DNA of 64,000 nucleotides. Origin: RI-153 sp041391225. Lineage in GTDB: Bacteria > Chloroflexota > Anaerolineae > Caldilineales > Caldilineaceae. The notes below the pieces were generated by a model. The model did no database searches. It was not told the DNA's origin and saw only the letters and a program-made list of their open reading frames with translations. The stretch spans positions 1 through 64,000 of the forward strand of contig JAWKOL010000013.1 in assembly GCA_041391225.1 (NCBI GenBank), written 5' to 3'. The translations under genes and the position numbers were made by a program. Positions 8,817 through 18,726 of this stretch are shown here, in pieces. Each line of letters starts with the position of its first letter. Within the stretch, counting starts at the first letter, position 1.

Positions 8817-9056
8817 CTACGTGATGTCCTTAAGGCTGAGTCCTTCACGGCGCAGGTACGCCATGAGGCCGACTTTGTCGATGATCTTTTGCCCTTTGGT
8901 CGAAACACGCAGCGTTACAGAGCGCCTCATTTCCGGCACAAAAAACTTCTTCTTTTGCAGATTCGGCTTCCACACCTTCTGCGTCTTCTTTTTGGACCAG
9001 GGCACGTTGTTGCCGTGTTGTACCCCTTTGCCGGTAATCGCACATTTGCGAGACAT
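8817..9056 (-). CDS. rpmB: 50S ribosomal protein L28, zinc-independent type
   Basis: 79-aa L28 with the conserved start MSRKCAITGKGVQHGNN and WKPNLQ. Only one Cys (Cys5) is present, so a four-cysteine zinc ribbon cannot form. Such cysteine-less paralogues of L28, L31, L33 and S14 typically replace zinc-binding versions when zinc is scarce and are controlled by Zur. Here it lies directly between a COG0523 GTPase (22-base gap) and the FAD gene (3-base gap), which supports that use. Whether the genome has a second, cysteine-rich rpmB cannot be seen from this window. The start at 9056 follows GAAAGGAG on the minus strand. Confidence 0.93.
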   Translation of the reverse strand: MSRKCAITGKGVQHGNNVPWSKKKTQKVWKPNLQKKKFFVPEMRRSVTLRVSTKGQKIIDKVGLMAYLRREGLSLKDIT

Positions 9057-9078
9057 GAAAACTCCTTTCAACTTTGAT

Positions 9079-10279
<1,201 letters not shown>

Positions 10280-10294
10280 GGTGAATTCCTGAGG

Positions 10295-10357
10295 AGTGCC
10301 GGGGACGATCCAGCTGATATTCTGTCAACGCTACAGCGCCGGACCGTCCCCGGCACT
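10295..10357. repeat. 13-bp perfect inverted repeat upstream of the GTPase
   Basis: 10295-10307 (AGTGCCGGGGACG) pairs exactly with 10345-10357, separated by 37 bases. It lies in the 95-base spacer between the Crp-like regulator and the GTPase, both on the minus strand. It may be an attenuator or terminator of the regulator gene; no T-tract follows. Confidence 0.6.
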
Positions 10358-10374
10358 GCGACAGCACGGTACAA

Positions 10375-11382
10375 CTATAGCTCAGGCGTGGGAAACAAGT
10401 TGTCCGGATTTGTGGCAAGGGTGTTGTCGCAATTACGACAATGTTGGTCGGCAACTGGGGGCTGAGAATTGGGGTAGGTGGTACCCTTCTTGCCAGGCGA
10501 GAGCAAGTAGAAACGTTCCGGCCTCACCGCTGCCCGCGTAGGAGGGATCGGCGCCGACGTAGTTCGCCCAAATGCAGGTGACTGTGGTGCTGCGCCTACG
10601 GCGGCAATCTGGGCATGTGTGATGCGCACGTCCGCGCAGTCCATATGCGGTGACAACGCCGAACTGCTCGCCCAATGCGTCACCAGCCCCAGGACACGAT
10701 CCGCCAGATAGGGAAGCGCGCCTGATTGGCGCTCCATGCTTCCATCAGGCGCAACCGCAGCCGCAGCCGTTCAGCAAAGTCGGGCAGCGTAATGGCCTGC
10801 GCCCACGGCATCAGTTCAATTTGTACGTCGGTGTGGGCGGTGAGGTGGATGAAACAGCCGTCTTCGGGGTGAGGGATTACGATTAGTCCGGGGCCATACA
10901 ATCCAAGCATCACTTCGCTGCCGTCGGCGTGGATCACCGTCTGCGCCACAACGCCGGTTTCGATCCACATCACCAGATCGGCGTCGACATGGATGGTCCG
11001 CCCTTGCCGGTAGAGGTGGCAACGTTGTGTCTGATCCTCAATCTGACTACGCGGCGCTTTCTGCGCCGCCATCTGCCGGCGTATGCGTTGGAGCAACAGC
11101 GATGGCCCCGTCAGCAGCGGCAGCACCGCAGCAGCGGCGTAAACCGCGTAGGCAAGAAGTCAGATTGACATCTTCGATGCCATTCCACACCAGTACTGTA
11201 CCCGGCAGCGGCAACCAAGCCTCGACCTGCACAATACTGTCTACGCAGACCAGCACGAGATCATACGTCGGCAGTGGATCGGCGGGACACTGCAGGAGCG
11301 TCACCGCGTACCCCTCACGCCACAACGCATTCACAGCCTCTAGTGGAAGAAGAGATGGGTTGCAGACAAGAATATGAAGCAT
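10375..11382 (-). CDS. Crp/Fnr-family regulator with receiver-like N-terminus and C-terminal CxxC, frameshifted
   Basis: Reconstructed across several frames. The first 85 residues (MLHILVCNPSLLPLEAVNAL, then DLVLVCVDS) resemble a degenerate receiver fold. A cyclic-nucleotide-binding-like beta-roll follows (HLYRQGRTIHVDADLVMW, MLGLYGPGLIVIPHPEDG) and then a winged helix with DVRITHAQIAAAVGA and STVTCIW. The frame changes near 11090, 10710 and several times between 10540 and 10650. The final frame ends HCRNCDNTLATNPDNLF at 10375. The total of about 335 aa suits a Crp protein with an added N-terminal domain. The ligand is unknown. It is directly upstream of the zinc-related operon on the same strand, so it could be its regulator; that is inference. 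Confidence 0.65.
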
Positions 11383-11639
11383 GAACCTTTAAGTCATGGG
11401 TACATGGAGAAACCAAATGAGAACAAATCTCAATTAGAAGATTGTAGAGTGCAGAAAGAGAAATGTCAATTTCAAGGTGTTGGAGAGGGTATCGGAGAGG
11501 GTACTAGTAAAACCAGGGAGACGATTGGGGAGACAGTGGGTCACGAACCTGAAATAGGCCGACAGGTTGGCAATGCTCGTGCATCGGCACGGGAGGTCCA
11601 CCATATGATCAGGTTTGAGTTCCGCTGAAATCGTCTGTC
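11383..11639. other. spacer without a confident gene
   Basis: Between the 3' end of cdsA and the Crp-like gene. It contains a short dyad (TGAGAACAAATCTCA near 11417) and the partly repeated words GGTGTTGGAGAGGGTATCGGAGAGGGTAC (near 11475-11505). The 84-codon plus-strand frame here has no ribosome-binding site and lacks protein-like composition, so I do not call it. Confidence 0.4.
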
Positions 11640-12417
11640 CTGGATGAAATCTACGTGAGCCAGCGATCTGGTAAACAAAGGGGATGACAACAGACTGTCG
11701 AGGCGATCCAACATGCCACCGTGGCCCGGCATGACGATACCGCTGTCTTTGGCGCCGACCTGACGCTTGAGCATGGAGATAGCCAGATCGCCAAAGAGTG
11801 CGAGGACGCCGCCGCCCAGGCCGATCAGCGCGCCGATCAGCGAGTAAGCCACGATAGAGTGAAGTAGGCGAAGGTGGAGCCGATGGCTGCCGCAAAGATC
11901 CAGCCGCCGATGGTCCTTCAGCTCTTTTTGGGGCTGAGCCGAGGCAAATCTTGTGCCTGCCGATGGTGATGCCCACGAAGTAGGCGAAGGTGTCGTTGGC
12001 CCAGGTGACGAAAAGCGCCAGCAGCACCCACCTAGGCCGTTGGGCAACAGGCGCAACGCCAGCGCCTGCCCAGCATAACGCCGATGTAGATCGCGCCTGC
12101 CGCTGTAATCGTCCAATTGGTGAGGGGGGTTGCTGCGTTTGGTAGGGCGCGGATCAATGTGAGGATGAAGCCCGCGGTCAGCAGCGTAAGCAGCGGCACA
12201 AGGGAATGTGGATTGTCACGAAAGGACGATCAACAGCAACCAGATCAAAGCCCACTGGGCGATCCGGCCGGTAGCCGCCCACGCGCTAGCCCGTAGAACT
12301 CCATGCCGCCTAGCGTCGACACAAAACGATCAGGGCAGCCCACCAGATCCCACCCAACCAGAGCGCGATCAAGACGGGCGGTATGACAGCCAAAGATACG
12401 ATCACGCGCTGTTTCAC
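11640..12417 (-). CDS. cdsA: phosphatidate cytidylyltransferase, frameshifted
   Basis: Makes CDP-diacylglycerol from CTP and phosphatidate in the cytoplasmic membrane. From the GTG at 12417 the product begins VKQRVIVSLAVIPPVLIALW, a typical CdsA first span. Later frames give FVTWANDTFAYFVGITIGRHK, a KS(W)EGTIGG-like stretch, and the CdsA signature GDLAISMLKRQVGAKDSG with MPGHGGMLDRLDSLL. At least six frame changes break the gene; the C-terminal end (about 11640-11660) is uncertain. It is the last gene of the conserved rpsB-tsf-pyrH-frr-uppS-cdsA order, 60 bases after uppS. The enzyme is essential, so sequence errors are more likely than real loss. Confidence 0.85.
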
Positions 12418-12477
12418 TGCAACACGCTCGACTCTCGGATGAATCAGATTCTCGGATGGATCAAATCGATGCAAGCA

Positions 12478-13220
12478 TCAGGCGGGGGTTGGCTCGGTGT
12501 CGAGTACTCGACCGAAGCGACGCTGCGCGTTCGTTATATTCTACAAGCGCTTTGTAGAGTTCATTGCGGTCGAAATCCGGCCAGTAGGTTGGCGTGGCAT
12601 AGTATTCGGAATAGGCGGCCTGCCAGATAAAAAGTTGCTCAGCCGGTATTCGCCGCCGGTACGGATGATCAGATCGGGGTCTGGCAGATCACCGGTGTAG
12701 AGATAGCGGCTGAACGTGTCTTCGCTTAGATCGTCGGGAGAGACGCCATCGGCCATAAGCTGGCGCATTGCATCAGGATCTCGCTGCGGCCGCCATAGTT
12801 GAAAGCGACGTTGAGGATGATGCGGTCGTTATTCTTGGTGACATCCAAGCGTAGAGGATCTGCTTCTGCAATTCCTTGTTGATCTTAGGCCAGCCGCCCG
12901 CTGTGGCGGATCTGCACGCCCTGTTGGTGCAGTTCGTTGAGTCGCTGACGAATGGTCGGGCCCAGAGCCACCTCAGCCGCTCACTTTCCTCTTCAGGACG
13001 ATTCCAGTTTTCGGTGGAAGGCGTAGATCGTGAGCACCTTGATTCCAAATTCAACACGACCCTCAAGCACTGGGGACGGATGTTGTTGACGTAAGCCTGA
13101 TGCCCGACATGGCAGATCAAACCGCGCCTTGGCCCAACGGCCGTTGCCGTCCATAATGATCCCCACATGGTGAGGAACCGACCGCAAGGGTGGATACGCT
13201 GATTGCGCTGTGCTGGTCAC
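12478..13220 (-). CDS. uppS: undecaprenyl diphosphate synthase, frameshifted
   Basis: Cis-prenyltransferase that builds the C55 lipid carrier for cell-wall synthesis. The start at 13220 gives an N-terminus leading to HVGIIMDGNGRWAK, the family's substrate-binding motif. Later frames carry VLTIYAF, then DLIIRTGGEYRLSNFL and YATPTYWPDF, ending in GRVLDTEPTPA before the TGA at 12478. The reconstructed length of about 247 aa is normal. At least five frame changes occur. It follows frr after a 177-base spacer and precedes cdsA by 60 bases, matching the conserved bacterial gene order. Confidence 0.88.
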
Positions 13221-13397
13221 TGGATTCTCTCTTCAAATCAACGCTACTTGAGACGCGTTCACTTGCCTCACAGAGGATGGCCATACGCCACGTCGGCTTT
13301 GTAACAGAAGAGAGGGTGAGATCGCCCCACCCCTCCATCATTAGCCGAACTTCGGGCCAATCAATTGTCACTGGGTCGATTACGACTGAGCGCAAGC

Positions 13398-13957
13398 TCA
13401 AATCGTCATGATTTCCCGCTTCTTTTTCCTTGACGATTTCATCCACGCTTGACGTAAGCGTCCGTCTTCTCTTGGACAAGCTCTTGGCCGTGGTGCAGCT
13501 CGTCCTCGGAAATCATACTTTCCTTTTCAAAGGAGCGCAAATCGTTAATTGCATCCCGGCGGATGTTGCGCACGCTGACACGCGCCTCTTCGGCCCGTCG
13601 CGACACCATCTTCACCAGATCACGGCGGCGTTCCTCGGTGAGCCGACGGGATGTTGGGGCGGATCTGTTTGCCGTCGTTGTTGGGTGTAAGGCCGAGATC
13701 CGATGTCGCAATCGCCCGCTCGATAGCAGCAATGTCCTGAGTGCTGTAGGGCCGGATCAATGGTTGTTGTGCTTCGGGTACTGAAATCGCAGCAAGCTGT
13801 TGTAACGGTGTCGGCATTCCGTAGTAATCAATCGTGAGTTCATCGACCAACGCCGGTGGCGCACGCCCCGTACGGATCTTCATCAGATCGTGGTGCAAAG
13901 CGCGTCCATCGCCTTCGACATCCTGTCTTCGGTATCACTGAGAACCTCTTTGATCAT
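13398..13957 (-). CDS. frr: ribosome recycling factor, frameshifted
   Basis: Cytosolic factor that, with EF-G, splits post-termination ribosomes. The ATG at 13957 follows AAGGAG and reads MIKEVLSDTEDRMSKAMDAL; shifted frames continue with HHDLMKIRTGRAPPALVDEL, YYGMPTPLQQLA, LTEERRRDLVKMVSRRAEEA and VRNIRRDAINDL, ending VDEIVKEKEAEIMTI. The restored length of about 186 aa is exactly typical. Four or more frame changes are present. It lies between pyrH and uppS as in most bacteria. Confidence 0.9.
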
Positions 13958-14093
13958 ACGAAAGCTCCTTGCTATGCAATTGACGGTCAATCTTCCAACG
14001 CCGTCGGGGCTGCGGATGTATAGGCGTAGGGTTCAATTGTAGCAAAATTCACGGGGTTTGAGAAGAAGGGGGATGGTGATTTATCACCAACCC

Positions 14094-14818
14094 CTACGCT
14101 GTGGCGTACCCCGAGAACATCGTCCCCACCGGCTCGCGGACAACTTTGGGCAGCACACCCGCGTTCCACAGGTTGACAACGCAGATGGGCAGATCGTTGT
14201 CCATGCACATGGCGATGGCGGTGCTGTCCATGACACCGACGCGCATGTTGAGCGCATCGATGTAGTTGAGGCGGTCGAAACGGCGAGCGTCGGCGTTGGT
14301 CTTGGGATCTTTGTCGTGAACAGCGTCGACCTTGGTGGCCTTGATCAGCAGTTCGGCGTCGATCTCCTGGCGCAGGCGGGCAGCGTATCGGTGGTGAAGT
14401 AGGGGTTGCCTGTGCCGGCGCCAAAGATGACAATCCGTCCTTTTTCCAGGTGACGAATGAACGGCGCTGAATGTAAGGGTTCGGCCACGGCGCACCTCGA
14501 TGCCGGTCATCATTGCGCGTGGGGCGTCCAGCGTTCCAGTGCGTCTTGCAGAACCAGGGCGTTCATCACGGTTGCCAGCATCCCCATGTGATCGGCGGTG
14601 GCCGCGCTCCATGCCGCCGTCAAGGCCGTCCTGTTTGCCGCGCCAGAGTTCCCGGCGCCGATGACCAATGCCACCTGCACGCCCATTTCGGCGATTTCGA
14701 TCACCTTTTGGGCAACCTCTTCCGCGCGGCGTGGATTGATGCCAAAACCACCTTCGCCGGCCAGTGCTTCTCCACCCAACTTGAGCAGCACGCGTCGATA
14801 CTTCAGAAGATCACTCAT
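14094..14818 (-). CDS. pyrH: uridylate kinase, frameshifted
   Basis: Hexameric UMP kinase of pyrimidine nucleotide synthesis. From 14818 the product reads MSDLLKYRRVLLKLGGEALAG, the family start with the phosphate-binding KLGGEAL; later QVALVIGAGN, ADHMGMLATVMNALVLQDAL, KATKVDAVHDKDP and DSTAIAMCMDNDLPICVVNL. Three or more frame changes occur (near 14620, 14475 and 14385). The restored length of about 241 aa is normal. It follows tsf, separated by a strong terminator-like hairpin and a 14-base tandem repeat, so pyrH may also have its own promoter. Confidence 0.9.
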
Positions 14819-14900
14819 CGGGCTTGATCCTTTTTGGTGTGCAGGTTGCAGGTTTGCAGGTGACGGAAGAGATTCAGTACTGAGGTTGGCTTATGCCATC

Positions 14901-14942
14901 GTCAATCGTCCGCCGTCAATCGTCCGCCGTCAATCGTCCGCC
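14901..14942. repeat. three tandem copies of a 14-base unit
   Basis: GTCAATCGTCCGCC is repeated three times without change in the tsf-pyrH spacer. The unit is two related heptamers, like the other heptamer-based arrays in the window. Confidence 0.9.
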
Positions 14943-14974
14943 GCTGCGTAAGTGCGAAGTACACAGATAGAGCA

Positions 14975-15000
14975 GTGCCCAGCCTTTTGGGGCTGGGCAC
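14975..15000 (-). terminator. intrinsic-type hairpin after tsf
   Basis: GTGCCCAGCC (14975-14984) pairs perfectly with GGCTGGGCAC (14991-15000) around a TTTTGG loop. It starts 12 bases after the tsf stop on the minus strand. The T-run after it is short, so it may only partly terminate and allow read-through to pyrH. Confidence 0.75.
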
Positions 15001-15012
15001 CGGGTATACAAG

Positions 15013-15609
15013 TTAGCCGCCGATTTCGAGCCTGGCGAAGCGGCGAATTTGAATGTTTTCGCCCATCGCGGCGATGTTTTCTACCAACAACGCCTGGATC
15101 GTCTTGTCGGGATCCTTGATGAAGTTCTGTTCGAGCAGACAGATCTCGCTGTACCACTTGTCGAGCTTGCCCTCGATGATGCGATCCCAGACGGATTCGG
15201 GCTTGCCGCTGTCGGCAAGTTGGGCGCGGAAGATCTCTTTTTCCCTTTCAATCACATCGGCAGGAACCAGATCGCGGCTGACATATTCAGGGCGGGCGGC
15301 CACAACCTGCATTGCCAAATCGCGGGCCAGTTCCTGGAAGTTGTCTGTGCGGGCCACGAAGTCGGTTTCACAGTTGACCTCGACCATGCCAGCCATTTTG
15401 CTGCCAGGATGGACGTAGGTACCGATCAAACCTTCGTTGGCGGCGCGATCCGCCTTCTTGGCTGCCGAGGAAAGGCCCTTTTCACGCAGAATTTCAACTG
15501 CCTTGTCGAAATCGCCGTCGGCCTGGCTCAGTGCCTTTTTGCAGTCGAGAATGCCTGCGCTGGTTGCCTCGCGCAGTTCCTTTACCATGCCTGCCGTAAT
15601 CTCAGCCAT
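15013..15609 (-). CDS. tsf: elongation factor Ts, short form
   Basis: Nucleotide-exchange factor for EF-Tu, 198 aa, the short form without the long C-terminal coiled coil of E. coli. The N-terminal UBA-like domain (MAEITAGMVKELREATSAGI, CKKAL) is followed by the EF-Tu contact region with CETDFVARTDNFQELA. The start at 15609 follows AGGAG; an upstream in-frame ATG lacks a ribosome-binding site. It lies 138 bases after rpsB with a stem-loop in between. The frame is intact, unlike the four genes downstream. Confidence 0.96.
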   Translation of the reverse strand: MAEITAGMVKELREATSAGILDCKKALSQADGDFDKAVEILREKGLSSAAKKADRAANEGLIGTYVHPGSKMAGMVEVNCETDFVARTDNFQELARDLAMQVVAARPEYVSRDLVPADVIEREKEIFRAQLADSGKPESVWDRIIEGKLDKWYSEICLLEQNFIKDPDKTIQALLVENIAAMGENIQIRRFARLEIGG

Positions 15610-15658
15610 CTTATACTCCTGTATGTGTTCAATGTGCTGCTTTGTCGTTGTCACATTT

Positions 15659-15703
15659 TCGCCCACTGGCCCCACAACCGGAGGGCTGAGGGCCAGTGGG
15701 CGA
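15659..15703 (-). terminator. rpsB-tsf intercistronic stem-loop
   Basis: TCGCCCACTGGCCCC (15659-15673) pairs with GGGCCAGTGGGCGA (15690-15703). It is GC-rich with a 16-base loop and no T-tract. In this position it may adjust the S2:EF-Ts ratio by partial termination or RNA processing. Confidence 0.65.
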
Positions 15704-15747
15704 ATCTATTTAGTCTCTAAAGCTGCTGTAAATGCCGAGACAGAATC

Positions 15748-16644
15748 CTACTCTTCGGCTTCTGCTGCCTCGTCTGCGCTATTCTCGTCTGCGCCACTCT
15801 CGTCGCCGGATTCGTCCACTTCCTCAGTGTCAGCGTCTTCGTCTTCGCTGCGACCGCCCTGCAACTTAGCCAGCGTGCTCGGCCCAAGGAATTGCTCCAT
15901 TTCGGCCAAATCGGCATCGGAGACACGGCCGGTTTCCACTTCTTCGGCCTCACGCACCTCACGGTAGCGGCGGCCTTCTTCCACTGCGTTGGCGAAGATC
16001 TGCGTGATCAGCTTCACAGAGCGGATGGCGTCGTCGTTGCCGGGGATGACGTAGTCGATGGCATCGGGATCGCAGTTTGTGTCCACCAGCGCCATGACAG
16101 GAATACCCAGTTTCGAGGCTTCGTCCACCGCCAGATCTTCGCGGCGGGTATCGATGACGAAGATCAGGTCGGGGCGGTCGGTCATGGTTTTGATGCCGCC
16201 GATACGCCGGTTCAGCTTCTCGATTTCACGGTCGAGTTCGAGCTGTTCCTTCTTGGGCAGGCCGCGAAATTCACCACTGGACACACGGCGTTCAAGCCGG
16301 TTCAGGTAGTCGATCCGCTGCTTGATGGTGACCCAGTTGGTGAGCGTGCCGCCCAACCAGCGGTTCGTGATGTGGGGCATGCCACAGCGTTCGGCTTCCT
16401 GGCGCAACGTTCCCTGTGCCTGGCGTTTGGTCCCCACAAAGAGGACGGTGCCACCGTCTGCCACGATATTGCGCACCATTTCGTAGTAATCGTTGATGCG
16501 CATCATCGTCTGGTGCAGATCGATGATGTGAATGCCGCTGCGTTCGGTGAAGATGTACGGGCGCATCTTCGGGTTCCAACGACGGGTGCGGTGTCCAAAA
16601 TGGACGCCTGCTTCGAGCAACTGCCTCATGCTTACTGCTGCCAC
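15748..16644 (-). CDS. rpsB: 30S ribosomal protein S2
   Basis: 298-aa S2. The usual N-terminus MAAVSMRQLLEAGVHFGHRT is obtained by starting at the GTG at 16644, seven bases after GAGGAGG; the longer open frame upstream is not needed. Conserved segments include RWNPKMRPYIF, HIIDLHQT and RWLGGTLTN. After about residue 240 an acidic Glu/Asp-rich tail of some 55 residues extends the protein, as in several Chloroflexota and actinobacteria. First gene of the translation and envelope cluster. Confidence 0.97.
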   Translation of the reverse strand: MAAVSMRQLLEAGVHFGHRTRRWNPKMRPYIFTERSGIHIIDLHQTMMRINDYYEMVRNIVADGGTVLFVGTKRQAQGTLRQEAERCGMPHITNRWLGGTLTNWVTIKQRIDYLNRLERRVSSGEFRGLPKKEQLELDREIEKLNRRIGGIKTMTDRPDLIFVIDTRREDLAVDEASKLGIPVMALVDTNCDPDAIDYVIPGNDDAIRSVKLITQIFANAVEEGRRYREVREAEEVETGRVSDADLAEMEQFLGPSTLAKLQGGRSEDEDADTEEVDESGDESGADENSADEAAEAEE

Positions 16645-16646
16645 GT

Positions 16647-16664
16647 TTAACCTCCTCGGGTTAA
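16647..16664 (-). promoter_or_regulatory. hairpin holding the rpsB Shine-Dalgarno sequence
   Basis: On the minus strand TTAACC-CGAGGA-GGTTAA forms a perfect 6-bp stem whose loop and 3' arm contain the whole GAGGAGG ribosome-binding site of rpsB. Folding would hide the site. Since S2 represses its own mRNA in other bacteria, this is a candidate autoregulatory element; only the dyad itself is directly seen. Confidence 0.55.
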
Positions 16665-16800
16665 GTCGTCCGCCCTGTTCATCCCGTGAATGCACTGCAT
16701 TCCCAGTGAACGCAGCACCCCATTCAGCGGTCCCAGAGCGTGAAGGATTAAAAAGCCAGCATCGCATTGATGCCGCGGTATTTACGCATACCGACTGAAA

Positions 16801-16830
16801 ATCATACCACAACGGGGATGGTTCGATCAA
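16801..16830 (-). promoter_or_regulatory. predicted promoter of the rpsB operon
   Basis: Minus strand: -35 TTGATC (16825-16830), 18-base spacer, -10 TATGAT (16801-16806). This predicts a leader of about 150 bases before the GTG at 16644. The leader carries the small dyads GGTAT..ATACC and GAATGCA..TGCATTC as well as the Shine-Dalgarno hairpin. Confidence 0.6.
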
Positions 16831-16859
16831 AATTGGTGGGGTTTGTGGTCGCTCTGTTT

Positions 16860-17050
16860 TGGGGGCTGGGGATCGGGGACTGGGGACTGGATCTCAACAT
16901 GGGTGGGTACAAGCGACAGGAATGCTCAAAAGATCGGAAGTGATGTTACTTTGAAACCAGGGTTTTGGCCTGACTTGTGACGCCGGTTGAGCTAGCCAAA
17001 CTACGGATTTCAAACCCCGATCCCCAGTCCCCAATCCTAGTCCCCAATCC
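16860..17050. repeat. spaced inverted repeat of GGGGACT/AGTCCCC words in a divergent spacer
   Basis: GGGGATCGGGGACTGGGGACTGG near 16868-16890 is complementary to CCCCGATCCCCAGTCCCC and related words at 17015-17050. The roughly 125 bases between hold no evident gene. It sits between divergently transcribed rpsB and the GT2 gene, so here it is not at a gene end. Confidence 0.65.
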
Positions 17051-17071
17051 TTCTATGCTACAATCCTCCCC

Positions 17072-18065
17072 ATGTACCTCATCATCCAGATTCCCTGCTA
17101 CAACGAAGCGGAAACGCTGCCGCAGGTCGTCGCCGATCTGCCGCGGACGGTGCCGGGTATTGCGCGGCTGGAATACCTGGTCGTCGACGATGGCAGCAGC
17201 GACGGCACCGCCGAGGTGGCGGCGCAGTTGGGCGTTCACCACATTGTGCGTCATCCCCGCAACCAGGGATTGGCTGTGGCATTCCAGACCGGTCTCGACT
17301 ATGCGCTGCGCGCCGGCGCAGATGTGATCGTCAACACCGACGGCGACAACCAATACCCCGGCGATCAGATTGCGGCGCTGGTACAGCCGATCCGCCACGG
17401 TGAGGCCGACATTGTGATCGGTGACCGGCAAACACACCTGATCGAGCATTTTTCACCATTGAAGCGGGTGTTGCAGCAATGGGGCAGTTGGGTTGTGCGC
17501 GTGGCTTCGGGGACAGATGTGCCGGGCGCGGCCAGTGGTTTCCGCGCCCTCTCCCGCGAGGCGGCGCTGCGGCTGATCGTGCTGACGCGCTATACCTACA
17601 CGCTGGAGACCATCATTCAAGCTGGGAAAAAGGGGCTGATCATCACGCACATCCCCATCCAGGTGAACGATCCACTGCGAATCGCGGCTCATGCGCAGCA
17701 CGTGGAGCTACATCAAGCGGTCCGCGGCCACGATCCTGCGGCTCTACGCATTCTACGAACCGCTGCGCACGTTTTCGTTTCTGGCGGTCCCCTTTGTGCT
17801 GGTGGGGCTGTTCCTGTTAGGGCGATTCTTCTACTTTTACGTCGTGGGGGCGATCACCGGCGGATCGACGGATCGCTTCGTGCAGTCGGTGACCATCGGT
17901 GGCACACTGCTCACCGTCGGCTTCCTTATCTTCCTCTTCGGCGTGCTGGCCGACATCGGCTCGACACAGCGTTCGATGCTGGAGGAGTTGTTGTATCGGC
18001 AGCGCAAACAGGAATTGGAAAGAAAGCAGAAAGCAGATTGTGAAGAGAGAGGCGCTCCCAATTGA
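17072..18065 (+). CDS. family 2 glycosyltransferase, polyprenyl-phosphate type, one frameshift
   Basis: Membrane-anchored GT2 resembling dolichyl/undecaprenyl-phosphate sugar transferases. The catalytic domain starts at once (MYLIIQIPCYNEAETL), with LVVDDGSSDGTAE and the metal-binding NTDGDNQY (DxD), and the acceptor-loop QVNDPL. A frame change near 17683 (two bases short at CGAATCG) leads into YIKRSAATILRLYAFYEPLRTF and two C-terminal membrane spans (about residues 232-255 and 275-297). The final residues ERKQKADCEERGAPN and the stop are encoded by the arm of an inverted repeat. It probably loads a sugar on a lipid carrier at the inner face of the membrane. Confidence 0.88.
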
Positions 18066-18103
18066 GGGGCGCCTCTCTCTTCACAATCTGCTATCTGCTT
18101 TCT
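18021..18103. terminator. 35-base-arm inverted repeat, bidirectional terminator candidate
   Basis: 18021-18055 pairs with 18069-18103 at 34 of 35 positions. It lies between convergent genes (GT2 plus, HD-domain minus). The GT2 stop is inside the loop (18063-18065). Confidence 0.8.
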
Positions 18104-18114
18104 TTTCCTCATTC

Positions 18115-18696
18115 TCATTCCCCAGCTACGCCCAAATCCTCGGCAATTTCCTGCATCGCCGCCAGGACGCGCGCCACATGCTCGTCGAACGGTTCGCCCA
18201 ATTCCTCGATGAACATCATGTTTTCCTGGCGGTCGATGGCGGCGGTGAAGGCTTTGTCTTTCCACCTCTTCTTCACCGATTTGACGCTGACATCGCGCAG
18301 GTTCTTGGTGGGGCGCACGTAGGCACATGCCTGGATCAAGCCGGTCAATTCGTCGCAGGCCAACAGCGCCTTGTCGAGCTTGCTCTGACGTGGCACATCG
18401 AGGAAGGTGGCGTGCGCTGCCACAGCCTGGATCAGTTCTTCGGGGTAGCCGCGCTCGCGGAAAAGACGTAGCTCTGTGCGCGGATGACCGTTCTGGGTGT
18501 CATCCATGTTGGGGTGGCGCTCGTAGTCCAGATCGTGCAGCAGGCCGGTGATCCCCCACAGTTCCTCGTCTTCGCCGTAGTGACGGGCGTAGCTACGCAG
18601 CGCCGCCTCCACCGCCAGCATATGACGGCGCAAACTCTCCGATTCCACCCACTCACAGAGCAGGGCATAGGCTTCTTCGCGATTGGGTAAAGGCAT
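18115..18696 (-). CDS. HD-domain metal-dependent phosphohydrolase
   Basis: 193-aa HD superfamily protein. Metal ligands are visible as RRHML (His25), GLLHDLDYER (His54-Asp55), the second His at GHP (about 71) and AAHATF, with a later conserved Asp in LLACDELTG. This one-domain group is usually annotated HDIG or 'HD domain-containing protein'; the substrate is unknown, nucleotide-like phosphates being common. Soluble. Convergent with the GT2 gene and followed upstream by unrelated membrane-lipid genes. Confidence 0.85.
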   Translation of the reverse strand: MPLPNREEAYALLCEWVESESLRRHMLAVEAALRSYARHYGEDEELWGITGLLHDLDYERHPNMDDTQNGHPRTELRLFRERGYPEELIQAVAAHATFLDVPRQSKLDKALLACDELTGLIQACAYVRPTKNLRDVSVKSVKKRWKDKAFTAAIDRQENMMFIEELGEPFDEHVARVLAAMQEIAEDLGVAGE

Positions 18697-18726
18697 GGGA
18701 TGTACTTTCTAGGTTGTGTCGGTTGA

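Noticed and set aside
11374..11628. 84-codon plus-strand frame between the Crp-like gene and cdsA
   Set aside because: No ribosome-binding site and partly antisense to the end of cdsA; the composition reflects the GAGGGTATCGG repeat words.
16645..16830. N-terminal extension of S2 from 16830
   Set aside because: The normal S2 N-terminus begins at the GTG at 16644 behind GAGGAGG, and the extension would cover the promoter and leader.
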